This document shows, piece by piece, positions 15,743 through 28,448 of a stretch of DNA of 32,220 nt. A program made the translations under genes and the position numbers. This stretch comes from Nocardia tenerifensis NBRC 101015 (GTDB lineage: Bacteria; Actinomycetota; Actinomycetes; Mycobacteriales; Mycobacteriaceae). The notes below the pieces were generated by a model. That model did not search any database. It was not told the DNA's origin and saw only the letters and a program-made list of their open reading frames with translations. Numbering within the stretch: the stretch's first letter is position 1; each line of letters opens with the position of its first letter. The DNA lies in the NCBI RefSeq assembly GCF_000308715.1, contig NZ_BAGH01000594.1:1-32220 (forward strand), read 5' to 3'.

Positions 15743-15974
15743 GGCCGCACAGTAACTCCGCGGGCCCGCGCGGACAATGCCGTGACTCCCCAGTTGACTT
15801 CGCCAGTTGCTCCCCGGACGCCGAAATCGGTTGGGCTCATTCCACGCCTTCAGATAACCCGCCGTGACCTCGCCCGCGGTATCGCCGCCGTTGAGCGCGG
15901 TCGGGCCCATCATGTTCGACCAATCGCCTTTGCGCTGCCAGGCGAGATTACCTAGGTGGCGAACGGTGGCCGGG
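15743..15974. other. Intergenic stretch, no supported gene
   Basis: 232 bp between the lipoprotein start and the stop of the flavoprotein gene. Both strands have open frames, but none has a start with a ribosome-binding site or a recognisable domain. A minus-strand stretch reading GDWSNMMGPTALNGG looks protein-like but stays uncalled. The lipoprotein promoter should be here; I cannot place it. Confidence 0.4.
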
Positions 15975-17204
15975 TCAGCCGACGATGGTGGCGAGATCGA
16001 TATCGGGATCGGTGAGCCGGTCGACATCGGTGTAGGGGTGGTCGCGAATGATGCGGTGCAATTGCTCGAATTCGCCGCTTCGGCCTACGCACGCGGCCGC
16101 CACCAGGCGATCGTCGCGCCAGAACAGGGCGGAGAAGTTCAGGTCCTCCGGCTCGCCGCGGACCGACCAGCCGCGATCGCCGTAGACGTCGGCGGCGTCG
16201 GGCCAGCCGCAGAGTTCCAGTCGCGTGCCGAACTGCTCGGAGCTCACCGCAGGCACGGGAGCGTAGGAAGTCTTGTTGCCCAGCATGTTTCGCGCCGCGG
16301 CGGTGGCCTGATCCATGGCGTTGGCGTAGTGCTCGATGCGGTGACGCCCGCCGAGCAGCGGGTGGGTCTGGGCGGTGACGTCGCCGGCGGCGAAGACTCG
16401 CGGCGCGGAGGTCCGGCACCACTCGTCGACGACTATGCCGCCGTCTACGACCAGTCCGGCACGTTCGGCGAGTCCGGTCTCGGGCACCATCCCGAGCGCG
16501 GCGACCGCGAGATCCGCAGACCAATTGGTGCGCCCGTCCTGTGCGACCGCGACGACGCCGTCGTCGGTCTCGATCACCCGGTCCAGCGGCACGCCGAGCG
16601 CGAGTCGCACGCCATTGCGGCGATGCAGCGCGGCGAAGAGTCCGCCGAGCCACGGCGGCGCGACCCGGGCCAGCGGCGCTCCGGCCAACTCCAGCACGGC
16701 GACGTCACAGCCGAGCGAGCGCGCCGTCGCCGCGACCTCCAAACCCAGCACGCCCGCGCCGACGACCAGCAGGGACGGCTTCTTCGACAATTCGTCGCGT
16801 AGTGCGAGCGCGTCGGACAGTGTGCGCAGCGTGCGCGCGCCGTCCATCCCGGTGAGTCGCCGGGGTCGGCCGCCGGTGGCGAGCAGGAGCTGGTCGTAGC
16901 GCAGGCGCGAGCCGTCTGTCAGAGCCAATGTCCTTGCAGTGGGATCCAATTCTAGCGCGCCGATGCCGGTTCGCAGGTCGATGTCCTGGTCGGCCCAGGT
17001 CCGCGGGGGCGCGACGGCGATGTGCTCCGGCTGCGCGTAACCCGCCAGCAGACCCTTGGACAGCGGGGGCCGCCAGTACGGCGCGGTCGGTTCGTCGCCG
17101 AGCACGACGAGCGCGCCGGCATAGCCCTCGGCGCGCAGCGTCTGGGCGGCGGTGGCGCCCGCCAGGCCGGCGCCGACGATGACAATGGGGTCCTTCGAGT
17201 TCAT
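15975..17204 (-). CDS. NAD(P)H-dependent ferredoxin/rubredoxin reductase-type flavoprotein
   Basis: A 409-aa FAD flavoprotein of the oxygenase-coupled ferredoxin reductase family. The FAD site IVIVGAGLAGATAAQTLR is at residues 8-25 and the second FAD motif is VFAAGDVT near 294. The NAD(P)H Rossmann motif LLVVGAGVLGLEVAA is at ~145-159. RPPLSKGLL after the first domain and the C-terminal reductase domain (WFD/WRDDRLVAA-like) are family marks. Such enzymes pass electrons from NADH to a ferredoxin serving a P450 or Rieske oxygenase; no partner is encoded here. The ATG at 17204 has no clear ribosome-binding site. Confidence 0.92.
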   Translation of the reverse strand: MNSKDPIVIVGAGLAGATAAQTLRAEGYAGALVVLGDEPTAPYWRPPLSKGLLAGYAQPEHIAVAPPRTWADQDIDLRTGIGALELDPTARTLALTDGSRLRYDQLLLATGGRPRRLTGMDGARTLRTLSDALALRDELSKKPSLLVVGAGVLGLEVAATARSLGCDVAVLELAGAPLARVAPPWLGGLFAALHRRNGVRLALGVPLDRVIETDDGVVAVAQDGRTNWSADLAVAALGMVPETGLAERAGLVVDGGIVVDEWCRTSAPRVFAAGDVTAQTHPLLGGRHRIEHYANAMDQATAAARNMLGNKTSYAPVPAVSSEQFGTRLELCGWPDAADVYGDRGWSVRGEPEDLNFSALFWRDDRLVAAACVGRSGEFEQLHRIIRDHPYTDVDRLTDPDIDLATIVG

Positions 17205-17508
17205 AGGGCGACGCTAAGTCGGAACCACTCATACCTTCCAAGACCAGTTCTGCCATAAACTCATGCCTCGAGCGTCGCGAGGTCGATCTGTGCTTCGCCT
17301 CGCGACCGCTGACGGGTCCGTCCTTGCGCTCTGTCGAATTGTGGCGCGAGGAGGTGCTTTTGGCGGTTCCACCCGTGCCCCTCGCCCCCCGTAGCGTGGC
17401 TCCGGGTAGACGACCCCGGCTGCGAACGAGTCTTGAACCTGGTCTGGCGCGAAGACACCCGCCGCCCGAAAACTACGCGACCGCGCCCCAGTTCTCCGCT
17501 AGACCTGC
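17205..17508. other. 304-bp gap with one inverted repeat, no supported gene
   Basis: No open frame in this gap has a plausible start and family signal. The only clear structure is a 9-bp inverted repeat, GTCGCGAGG (17274-17282) and CCTCGCGAC (17298-17306), with a 15-nt loop. It could be a regulatory or terminator hairpin. The flavoprotein promoter on the minus strand should lie at the left end. Confidence 0.45.
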
Positions 17509-18213
17509 TCACCTCACATACTGGGCTTCCGCTGTGTCCCTTGCGTTGTGCATATTCCACAGTAGGTCGGCGAGGTGAGCGGGCGCGACGGAAGGTACCT
17601 CCCAAAACGACTCCCCCGCGGCCTTGGCCCGCTCCTGTTCGACGTGCCACGCGCTGTTCTCGATCGCCGCGCCGATGTAGAGCCCGCCGACATAGACACC
17701 CTTCGGCGCCACCTCAGCATGCAGCGCCTGAAGGTAGTTGCGTTGGGCGGCAAGGGCAAGCCCTCCGGCGACCCGCGGATTGCCGTGCAACGCACTGGCT
17801 CCTTGCGCGCTCAGAATCGCGCCGTCTCCACGAGAAAGCATGGCGGGCAGGAACTCTCGCACCAACTCGAGCAGCGTGTAGACACCGAGCGGCATGAATT
17901 CTCGCACGCGCTCCGGTGTCAGCTCGAGCACGGGCACGAACCCGTTGGCCGCGGCACCGTAGTAGAACGCGTCGAGTTCGCCGACGAGGGACCGGACCTG
18001 CTCCGCCAGAGCGGGAACCGCCTCGGTGTCAGCCAAATCCGCTGTGACGACATGCGTTGTCGCGCCCTCCGCTGCCAGTTCCTCGGCCAGCCTTTCCAGT
18101 GGTTCCCGGCGGCGGGCGACGAGCACCACTTCGTAACCGCTCTGTGCGTAGCGGTGTGCCACAGCCTGGCCGAGACCGGGTCCGGCACCAAATATCGCGA
18201 TCGACTTCGACAT
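17509..18213 (-). CDS. Atypical SDR-fold protein lacking the catalytic Tyr/Lys
   Basis: A 234-aa Rossmann protein of the short-chain dehydrogenase family. The cofactor loop IFGAGPGLGQAVA is at residues 6-18 and LVARRREPLERL suggests an NADPH-type Arg. The usual NNAG is replaced by YGAAANG. After the Ser strand (AILSAQGAS) the YxxxK pair is missing: the stretch reads PRVAGGLALAAQRNYLQAL. It may be a non-catalytic or redox-altered SDR, as in other actinobacterial SDRs of this sort. The ATG at 18213 has GAAAG 6 nt upstream. It is divergent from the MarR gene, its likely regulator (113 bp gap). Confidence 0.87.
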   Translation of the reverse strand: MSKSIAIFGAGPGLGQAVAHRYAQSGYEVVLVARRREPLERLAEELAAEGATTHVVTADLADTEAVPALAEQVRSLVGELDAFYYGAAANGFVPVLELTPERVREFMPLGVYTLLELVREFLPAMLSRGDGAILSAQGASALHGNPRVAGGLALAAQRNYLQALHAEVAPKGVYVGGLYIGAAIENSAWHVEQERAKAAGESFWEVPSVAPAHLADLLWNMHNARDTAEAQYVR

Positions 18214-18285
18214 GAAACACTTTCGATAGCAACGAGACTCGGAAGATTCCGCCGGGCGGTAAACCCATCAATCATGATAACTGAT

Positions 18286-18302
18286 CGTCAGCAGTACTGA
18301 CG
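18286..18302. promoter_or_regulatory. Candidate MarR operator between divergent SDR and MarR genes
   Basis: CGTCAG-cagta-CTGACG (18286-18302) is a perfect interrupted palindrome with an inner 8-bp palindrome CAGTACTG. A second palindrome, ATCATGAT, lies at 18271-18278. The AT-rich TATATG at 18313-18318 could be the -10 box of the MarR gene, whose GTG (18327) then lies at or next to the transcription start. Size and position fit MarR dimer sites; function is inference. Confidence 0.5.
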
Positions 18303-18326
18303 GTTGAAAATGTATATGGTTGCAAG

Positions 18327-18767
18327 GTGCCCGACCCGCAACCACCTGATGACGCCCCGCCCCGGCTCGGGTATCTGCTCAAACACGCAGCCCTGCGCTA
18401 CGCCGAACTCACCTCGACCCAGCTCGCGCCGCTCCGCATCACTCCGCAGGAGTGGGCTGCGTTGAACTGCCTGGACGCGCAGCATGGGCGCTCGCAGAAG
18501 GAAGTGGCGGAGTTGCTCGGGATCGACCGGACATCCATGGTGACGTTGATCGATCAACTGCAAACGAAAGGGTGGGTCGAGCGCCGGCCTCACCCAGGGG
18601 ACCGCCGCAAGAACGCTGTCACGCTGACAAAGTCAGGCCGTGGCATGCTGCGCGACGGCGCGCGAATCATCGATGACTGTGAACGCCGGTTCCTCTCCAC
18701 CCTCGGCGATCCCGGCGCAGACCAGTTGAAACGCGCGCTCCACAGAGTGATTACGGCCAACGAGTAG
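18327..18767 (+). CDS. MarR-family transcriptional regulator
   Basis: A 146-aa MarR regulator. The helix-turn-helix reads RSQKEVAELLGIDRTSMVTLIDQLQTKG and the wing ERRPHPGDRRKNAVTLTKSG, with the classical DRR. These lie at roughly residues 55-105, flanked by dimerisation helices. The start is GTG at 18327, with no Shine-Dalgarno sequence; a TATATG box ~10 bp upstream suggests a leaderless transcript. It is divergent from the SDR-like gene and probably represses that gene and itself through the palindromes between them. The ligand is unknown. Confidence 0.93.
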   Translation: MPDPQPPDDAPPRLGYLLKHAALRYAELTSTQLAPLRITPQEWAALNCLDAQHGRSQKEVAELLGIDRTSMVTLIDQLQTKGWVERRPHPGDRRKNAVTLTKSGRGMLRDGARIIDDCERRFLSTLGDPGADQLKRALHRVITANE

Positions 18768-18807
18768 CGCCCCGGTCACCTGCGGTGCCGCCATGCGACA
18801 CCCCGCT

Positions 18808-18829
18808 CGGACTGCGCTCCGCGAGTCCG
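18808..18829 (+). terminator. Possible terminator hairpin after the MarR gene
   Basis: CGGACT (18808-18813) and AGTCCG (18824-18829) flank a 10-nt GC-rich loop that can pair partly. It lies 40 bp after the MarR stop and is followed by CCCTAAAATCC rather than a T-tract. Confidence 0.35.
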
Positions 18830-18838
18830 CCCTAAAAT

Positions 18839-18910
18839 CCGCACCCCCTCTCTGGATCCGCACTGGCTCTAGGCGTCTAGAGAGAGTGCAGGTCCCGAGA
18901 AAGAGTGCGG
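18839..18910. repeat. Large imperfect palindrome with strong central stem-loop
   Basis: The centre is nearly perfect: GCACT-gg-CTCTAG, a 4-nt loop, then CTAGAG-ag-AGTGC (18860-18889). Outer arms CCGCAC (18839-18844) and GTGCGG (18905-18910) extend it imperfectly to about 72 bp. It could be a cruciform operator, a small-RNA or leader structure, or a relic of a mobile element. Confidence 0.6.
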
Positions 18911-19223
18911 GGTCTCGGAAGGGGCGGCGAACCGTTGCACCGCGCTCATGGACGAGGCGCGGGTGAGAGCGCGGGTGCCGGATGCCGGATGACGTCAGGT
19001 TCTCAGCATCGGCCGGACAGGCGAGCGCCCCCTACGCGACCACCCCGTCCCCTCCTCCACCCATCTAAGGGTCGAATCCGAGACCGAGTACGGATACTGT
19101 TTGTACGCAAGGTGATTCATCGGACGCGGCCGGCCTGATCCGGAACGTCAGCGCTTCGGAACGCCGGAATCCGGCCTCCGACGCTGGCCTCGTGCATCCT
19201 ACGGGCCGGTAACACCCGTTCGC

Positions 19224-19251
19224 TGTGCACATATGTGGATTAGAGGTGCAC
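19224..19251. promoter_or_regulatory. Paired GTGCAC motifs upstream of the carboxylase gene
   Basis: The palindromes TGTGCACA (19224-19231) and GTGCAC (19246-19251) lie 75-100 bp upstream of the carboxylase GTG. A 10-bp palindrome CACATATGTG (19228-19237) overlaps the first. Paired palindromes at this place suit an operator, but no known regulator is assigned. Confidence 0.35.
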
Positions 19252-19325
19252 ACTACGCGGGACCGAGAGTTGCATCCCCTCGCCCGTCGACCGGGCCAGC
19301 GCTCAGGAGAGGAAGGAGTCGGCGA

Positions 19326-24782
<5,457 letters not shown>

Positions 24783-24793
24783 CGCTCGCGGTG

Positions 24794-24835
24794 ACGGCGG
24801 GTCGGGTCCGAATTCGGGCCCGGCCCGCCGTTTTT
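24794..24835 (+). terminator. Intrinsic terminator of the carboxylase gene
   Basis: A near-perfect 38-nt palindrome starts ACGGCGGG at 24794 and ends CCCGCCGT at 24831. It folds with only two G-U pairs and runs straight into TTTTT (24831-24835). It is 12 bp after the carboxylase stop, the clearest rho-independent terminator in the window. Confidence 0.93.
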
Positions 24836-24957
24836 CGCCGGGAGCGACGAACGTCTCATGGAGTCGATGGGAGAGGGTGGAGTAGCGTCGAATGCAGGGG
24901 GATCGGTATCCGCCGCAACCAGTGGCGAAGTCGGTTCCCGAGGGAGGATTCGCGACA

Positions 24958-25689
24958 ATGATGCCGCAGATCTCGAGTGTCATCGAGAGACGACTTCTGA
25001 TCAATTACCGCGTCGAGCCCGAGATCCTGGCGCGCCTGCTGCCCGAGCCGCTGCGGCCGCACCTGGCCGGCGACTGGGCGGTCGCCGGGATCTGCCTCGT
25101 TCGGCTCGGGCAGGTGCGGCCCGTCGGGCTGCCCGCCGCGGTCAGCGTGCGCAGTGAGAACGCCGCGCATCGGATCGCGGTCGAGTGGGACGGGCCGGAC
25201 GGGGTCCAGAGCGGGGTCTATATTCCGCAGCGCGACAGCGGATCACCGCTGAACGTGATGCTCGGCGGGCGGGTGTTCCCCGGCGTGCACGGGCTGGCTC
25301 GTTTCGACGTCGCGGAGACCGAGCGCGACCTGCACGTCGCGTTCACCACCAAGGACAACGCCACTCGCGTCAGCGTCGACGTCAGCACGGTCGACGAGTT
25401 CCAAGGCAGCACCCTGTTCCCCGACCTCCCCACCGCCTCGGAGTTCTTCCGCCGCGGCAGCATCGGCTACTCCGCGAGCCGAGACGGCACCCGCCTGGAC
25501 GGTCTCGAACTGACCGCCCCCACATGGGAAGTCGTTCCAGCCCACACCCACACCGCCCACTCCACCTTCTTCGAAGACGAAACCCGTTTTCCCCCAGGCA
25601 CCGCCACCCTCGACTGCACCCTCCTGATGCGCGACATCCCCGCCACCTGGGCAACCACCCCACCCCTCCCCCTCCCCGCCCCCGCCTGA
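24958..25689 (+). CDS. DUF2071-like (YqjF, acetoacetate decarboxylase-like fold) protein
   Basis: A 243-aa protein with the look of the DUF2071/YqjF family. It opens with ERRLLINYRVEPEILARLLPEPLRPHLAGDWAVAGICLVRL, then has a beta-rich barrel with SENAAHRIAVEWDG, GVYIPQRDSGSPLNVMLGGRVFPG and a C-terminal strand pair. Function in this family is unknown; a relation to the acetoacetate decarboxylase fold is established for relatives. ATG at 24958 is chosen because AGGGAGG ends 9 nt upstream, although the frame is open to 24892. The last ~50 codons are unusually rich in C and read PPLPLPAPA at the end, a drift seen at gene ends in GC-rich genomes. Confidence 0.75.
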   Translation: MMPQISSVIERRLLINYRVEPEILARLLPEPLRPHLAGDWAVAGICLVRLGQVRPVGLPAAVSVRSENAAHRIAVEWDGPDGVQSGVYIPQRDSGSPLNVMLGGRVFPGVHGLARFDVAETERDLHVAFTTKDNATRVSVDVSTVDEFQGSTLFPDLPTASEFFRRGSIGYSASRDGTRLDGLELTAPTWEVVPAHTHTAHSTFFEDETRFPPGTATLDCTLLMRDIPATWATTPPLPLPAPA

Positions 25690-25724
25690 CAACCGCTGCC
25701 CAAACTTGAACTCAGCGTGGCGCT

Positions 25725-26111
25725 TCACGGCATCCACGGCGTCGGGTTGTTTCCTGGATGCATCCGGTCCAGCTCGGCATCGAGCTGGACGCGACGCGCC
25801 TCGGCGGCTTCCGCACTCGGCAATCCCAGTCCGTCGGCGATGTCCTGCCATGTCATCTCGTTTCGATGAGCGACGTCGATGAAACACCACTCCGACTGAT
25901 CGACTTCCCGCCGCATCTCCACGATCAACCGACGCCAGGCCGACAACACATTGTGTGGAACGCGATTCATCGCGTCATGATTCCGCAGCAAGACCATAGC
26001 CATCAGGGGGCGATCACGAAATCGACGAAACCCGCTCTCCCCCAGCGCTTCTCGCAACCACCGCTCGAGCGCCGGATCCAGCTGACGCTCGTCACCGACC
26101 ACGCCGCACAT
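25725..26111 (-). CDS. Small HTH-like protein of unknown function
   Basis: A 128-aa protein. The middle part is helical and reads LERWLREALGESGFRRFRDRPLMAMVLLRNHDAMNRVPHNVLSAWRRLIVEM. The C-terminal third has a probable helix-turn-helix, EMTWQDIADGLGLPSAEAAEARRVQLDAEL, of the sort seen in small actinobacterial DNA-binding proteins. The chosen start is ATG at 26111 (MCGVVGDERQ), with no clear ribosome-binding site. Residues encoded upstream to 26411 are low in family signal and are left out. It is divergent from the next monooxygenase, with a 232-bp gap that contains a possible TATAT box at 26213-26218. Confidence 0.65.
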   Translation of the reverse strand: MCGVVGDERQLDPALERWLREALGESGFRRFRDRPLMAMVLLRNHDAMNRVPHNVLSAWRRLIVEMRREVDQSEWCFIDVAHRNEMTWQDIADGLGLPSAEAAEARRVQLDAELDRMHPGNNPTPWMP

Positions 26112-26343
26112 TGTTCGACTCGGCCGCAGCACTGTCAACCGCGCCGAGCGTCGCGGGGTAGCGTGACTGATGCTGCGGCGCAGAGGCGTTACTCGACGGC
26201 GAGGCTGCGTTCTTATATGTTGGGGGCGTCTTCTCACCGGAGAGCCATGGGCTCTCGCAGGCTTCGGCCTCACCGGACGGTTTCTCGGCACCACGGGGGT
26301 GTCGAGGAGGTGGGAGTCGCCTTCGACTCCGGTGAGGTATGCC

Positions 26344-27588
26344 TTGATCAGGTCTGATGCAGTATTCGCCAATTCTTTTCCGCAGCAAGCACTTCCGCGC
26401 GTCATCGTCATCGGCGCGGGACTCGGCGGATTATGTCTCGCCCAGGGACTGCGCCGTGCGGGGATCGAAGTCGCCGTCTACGAGCGCGATGCGGACTCGA
26501 CGGCGCGCACACAGGGTCACCGCCTGCACATCGATCAGCGCGGCCGCGACGCGCTGGCGAAAGTACTTCCGCCGCATCTTTTCTCACTCCTCGCGGCGAT
26601 CGTGGGGCGGCCGGCCCCGACCGTGCGCGGTTTCGATCATCAGCTCCGTCCGACCGGAGCGTTTCCGCTCGAGGATTCGCCGCAGCGACCGGTCGAGGAC
26701 GTAATGCCCGCGCACACAGTGCTCGACCGGCACGTATTGCGCCGAATCCTGCTCACCGGCCTCGACGACATCGTCCATTACGGACGAGAGTGCGTCGGCT
26801 ACGACAGTGAAAGGGGCACCGTCACAGCCAGATTCGCCGACGGTGGCACCGCGCGCGGCACAATCCTGGTGGGCGCCGACGGCATCGGATCGGTGATCCG
26901 CGCGCAGCGCCTGCCGCACGCGCGTGTCGTAGATTCTCGGATCCGTCTCGTCTACGGCCGCGTGCCCTTCACCTCCGAGCTGCGCGAAGCGCTTCCGTCG
27001 GCGATGTTCAGCGTCTTCAACTCGGTCGTCGGGCCGGACGGGCGATTCGTCGGCATCGCACCGGTGGAGTATCACGAATCACCGGCGACGGCCGCAGCTC
27101 GATTGGCACCCGAAGTCACACTCGATCCGACATCGAACACGCTGGCGGTGATGTTCGGCCGACGCTCGGACCGACTCGGGCTCTCCGACCGCGACCTGCG
27201 CGCCGCCTCGGGCGAGGACCTGCGCGCCCTAGTCCGCGCGCAACTCGCCGGTGGGCATCCCTTGGTCACGACCCTGGTCGAGAATTGGAGCCGCCCGAGC
27301 ATCTTTCCCGTCACCGTCCGCAGCAGCGTCCCTGTCCCACCATGGCCGACCTCGAACGTCACCTTGCTGGGCGACGCGATCCACGCCATGAGCCCCGCCG
27401 CGGGCGCGGGCGCGAACATGGCGTTGCGCGACGGCGCGGCCCTCGCCACGGCGCTGGCCACCGGACACCACCTCCCCGCCGCGGTGCGCGACTACGAGTT
27501 GGCGATGGTCGAGGAGGGATTCCGCATGGTTCGGCTCTCGGCCGCCAACGGCACCCGGACGCTCGGCGCGGACCTCCTGCCGGGGTGA
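26344..27588 (+). CDS. FAD-dependent monooxygenase (class A flavoprotein hydroxylase-like)
   Basis: A 414-aa flavoprotein. The FAD Rossmann motif VIVIGAGLGGLCLAQGLRRAG begins near residue 21, the DG motif is ILVGADGIGSVIR and the GD motif is LLGDAIHAMSPAAGAGANMALRDGAALA. These three in order define class A flavin monooxygenases, which use NAD(P)H and oxygen to hydroxylate aromatic or polyketide-like substrates. The start is unclear: TTG at 26344 has GAGG 6 nt upstream, GTG at 26332 has none, and no ATG lies near the Rossmann motif. It is not in an operon with a recognisable biosynthetic gene, so the substrate is unknown. Confidence 0.85.
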   Translation: MIRSDAVFANSFPQQALPRVIVIGAGLGGLCLAQGLRRAGIEVAVYERDADSTARTQGHRLHIDQRGRDALAKVLPPHLFSLLAAIVGRPAPTVRGFDHQLRPTGAFPLEDSPQRPVEDVMPAHTVLDRHVLRRILLTGLDDIVHYGRECVGYDSERGTVTARFADGGTARGTILVGADGIGSVIRAQRLPHARVVDSRIRLVYGRVPFTSELREALPSAMFSVFNSVVGPDGRFVGIAPVEYHESPATAAARLAPEVTLDPTSNTLAVMFGRRSDRLGLSDRDLRAASGEDLRALVRAQLAGGHPLVTTLVENWSRPSIFPVTVRSSVPVPPWPTSNVTLLGDAIHAMSPAAGAGANMALRDGAALATALATGHHLPAAVRDYELAMVEEGFRMVRLSAANGTRTLGADLLPG

Positions 27589-27671
27589 GGATCCGCAGCC
27601 GTCGACCGTGCGAAACACGGTGCGATGCTTGCCGTTCCGATTCTGTCGGTCGCAACCGCTAGCCTGCTGAC

Positions 27672-28313
27672 ATGGTCGGAACGGACTCGGCGCTACGCCG
27701 GCTGACGCGCGAGGCAGGCAAACTGCTCCTGCCGTATGGCTTCGAAGGCTCGGAGGGTATGTGGTCGCGCGTCGTGCCGGGCGGTGTCGCGTCGGTCGGC
27801 CGCACGCGCACCCTGCGCACGTGGACCGACGGGCAGCAGGTGCTCAGATTCGGCCTGTGCCTGAGCGCGACGCCCACCGCCTGGTGGGAGTTCCACAACT
27901 GGCGTAATGCGCGGCGCGGCCTGCCGCCCGTGCCGCTCGAGCAGGCGACCGGTCCGGGCCTGCTCGACGAACGCGGCCTGCCCGCGGACATGACCGAGCT
28001 GTGGTCGCTGGGCGTCGACCCGTCCCAGCCGGGTCGGCATGCGCTCCAAGCGGATATCGACGCCATCCGCGCCGAGCTACCCCGGCGCGTGCACGCGTAT
28101 GCGCGCCGCGCCTTGCGACTACTGGAACCCGACCACTACCTCGATGAACTGCTGACTGTCCCGGATCCGCGACCGGCGATCCTGGAGGCGATAGTCGTCC
28201 TGCTCGCCGATCGTGGTCCAGGCCCGGAACTGGACGACGCGCTCAGCAGACTTCCCGAGCAGGACACGTCCGACTACCTCGTTTATGCGCGCAGCCGCAC
28301 CGCTGTGGTCTGA
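27672..28313 (+). CDS. DUF4304-like protein of unknown function
   Basis: A 213-aa protein. The N-terminal part LRRLTREAGKLLLPYGFEGSEGMWSRVV with RTWTDGQQVLRFGLCLSA has the pattern of DUF4304: a helix, GF, an aromatic/R-R strand and an F-x-x-x-L/G strand. The C-terminal half is helical (ADIDAIRAELPRRVHAYARRALRLLEPDHYLDELL). Function unknown. The start is ATG at 27672; a ribosome-binding site is not obvious. It stands alone between two flavin monooxygenase genes on the same strand. Confidence 0.7.
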   Translation: MVGTDSALRRLTREAGKLLLPYGFEGSEGMWSRVVPGGVASVGRTRTLRTWTDGQQVLRFGLCLSATPTAWWEFHNWRNARRGLPPVPLEQATGPGLLDERGLPADMTELWSLGVDPSQPGRHALQADIDAIRAELPRRVHAYARRALRLLEPDHYLDELLTVPDPRPAILEAIVVLLADRGPGPELDDALSRLPEQDTSDYLVYARSRTAVV

Positions 28314-28448
28314 AACTCCGGATCGCCCAAGGAGTGTCGTGATTCCCGCCCCTTCCAAGGTATAGCCCACCACCGGACTTGCGGCAAGACCCGGATCGTC
28401 CGGCATACTCGTCCGCCGAAGCTAGAACCTGCGGAAATGGAGTAACGA

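Larger units (their letters stand above)
18768..19325. other. 558-bp non-coding stretch with several palindromes
   Basis: No open frame here shows a family signal or a good start. It contains a hairpin after the MarR gene (18808-18829), a large imperfect palindrome (18839-18910) and paired GTGCAC motifs near 19224-19251. The promoter and leader of the carboxylase gene must also lie here. The right end carries that gene's ribosome-binding site, AAGGAG, 7 nt before GTG 19326. Confidence 0.5.

Noticed and set aside
15743..16027. N-terminal extension of the lipoprotein gene to 16027
   Set aside because: It would place about 95 residues before a clear signal peptide, so the ATG at 15742 is the better start.
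17261..17650. A 129-codon minus-strand frame ending in RQRSRGEAQIDLATLEA, thought of as a transposase remnant
   Set aside because: No recognisable transposase motif, no inverted repeats at its ends, and half of it overlaps the SDR-like gene in another frame.
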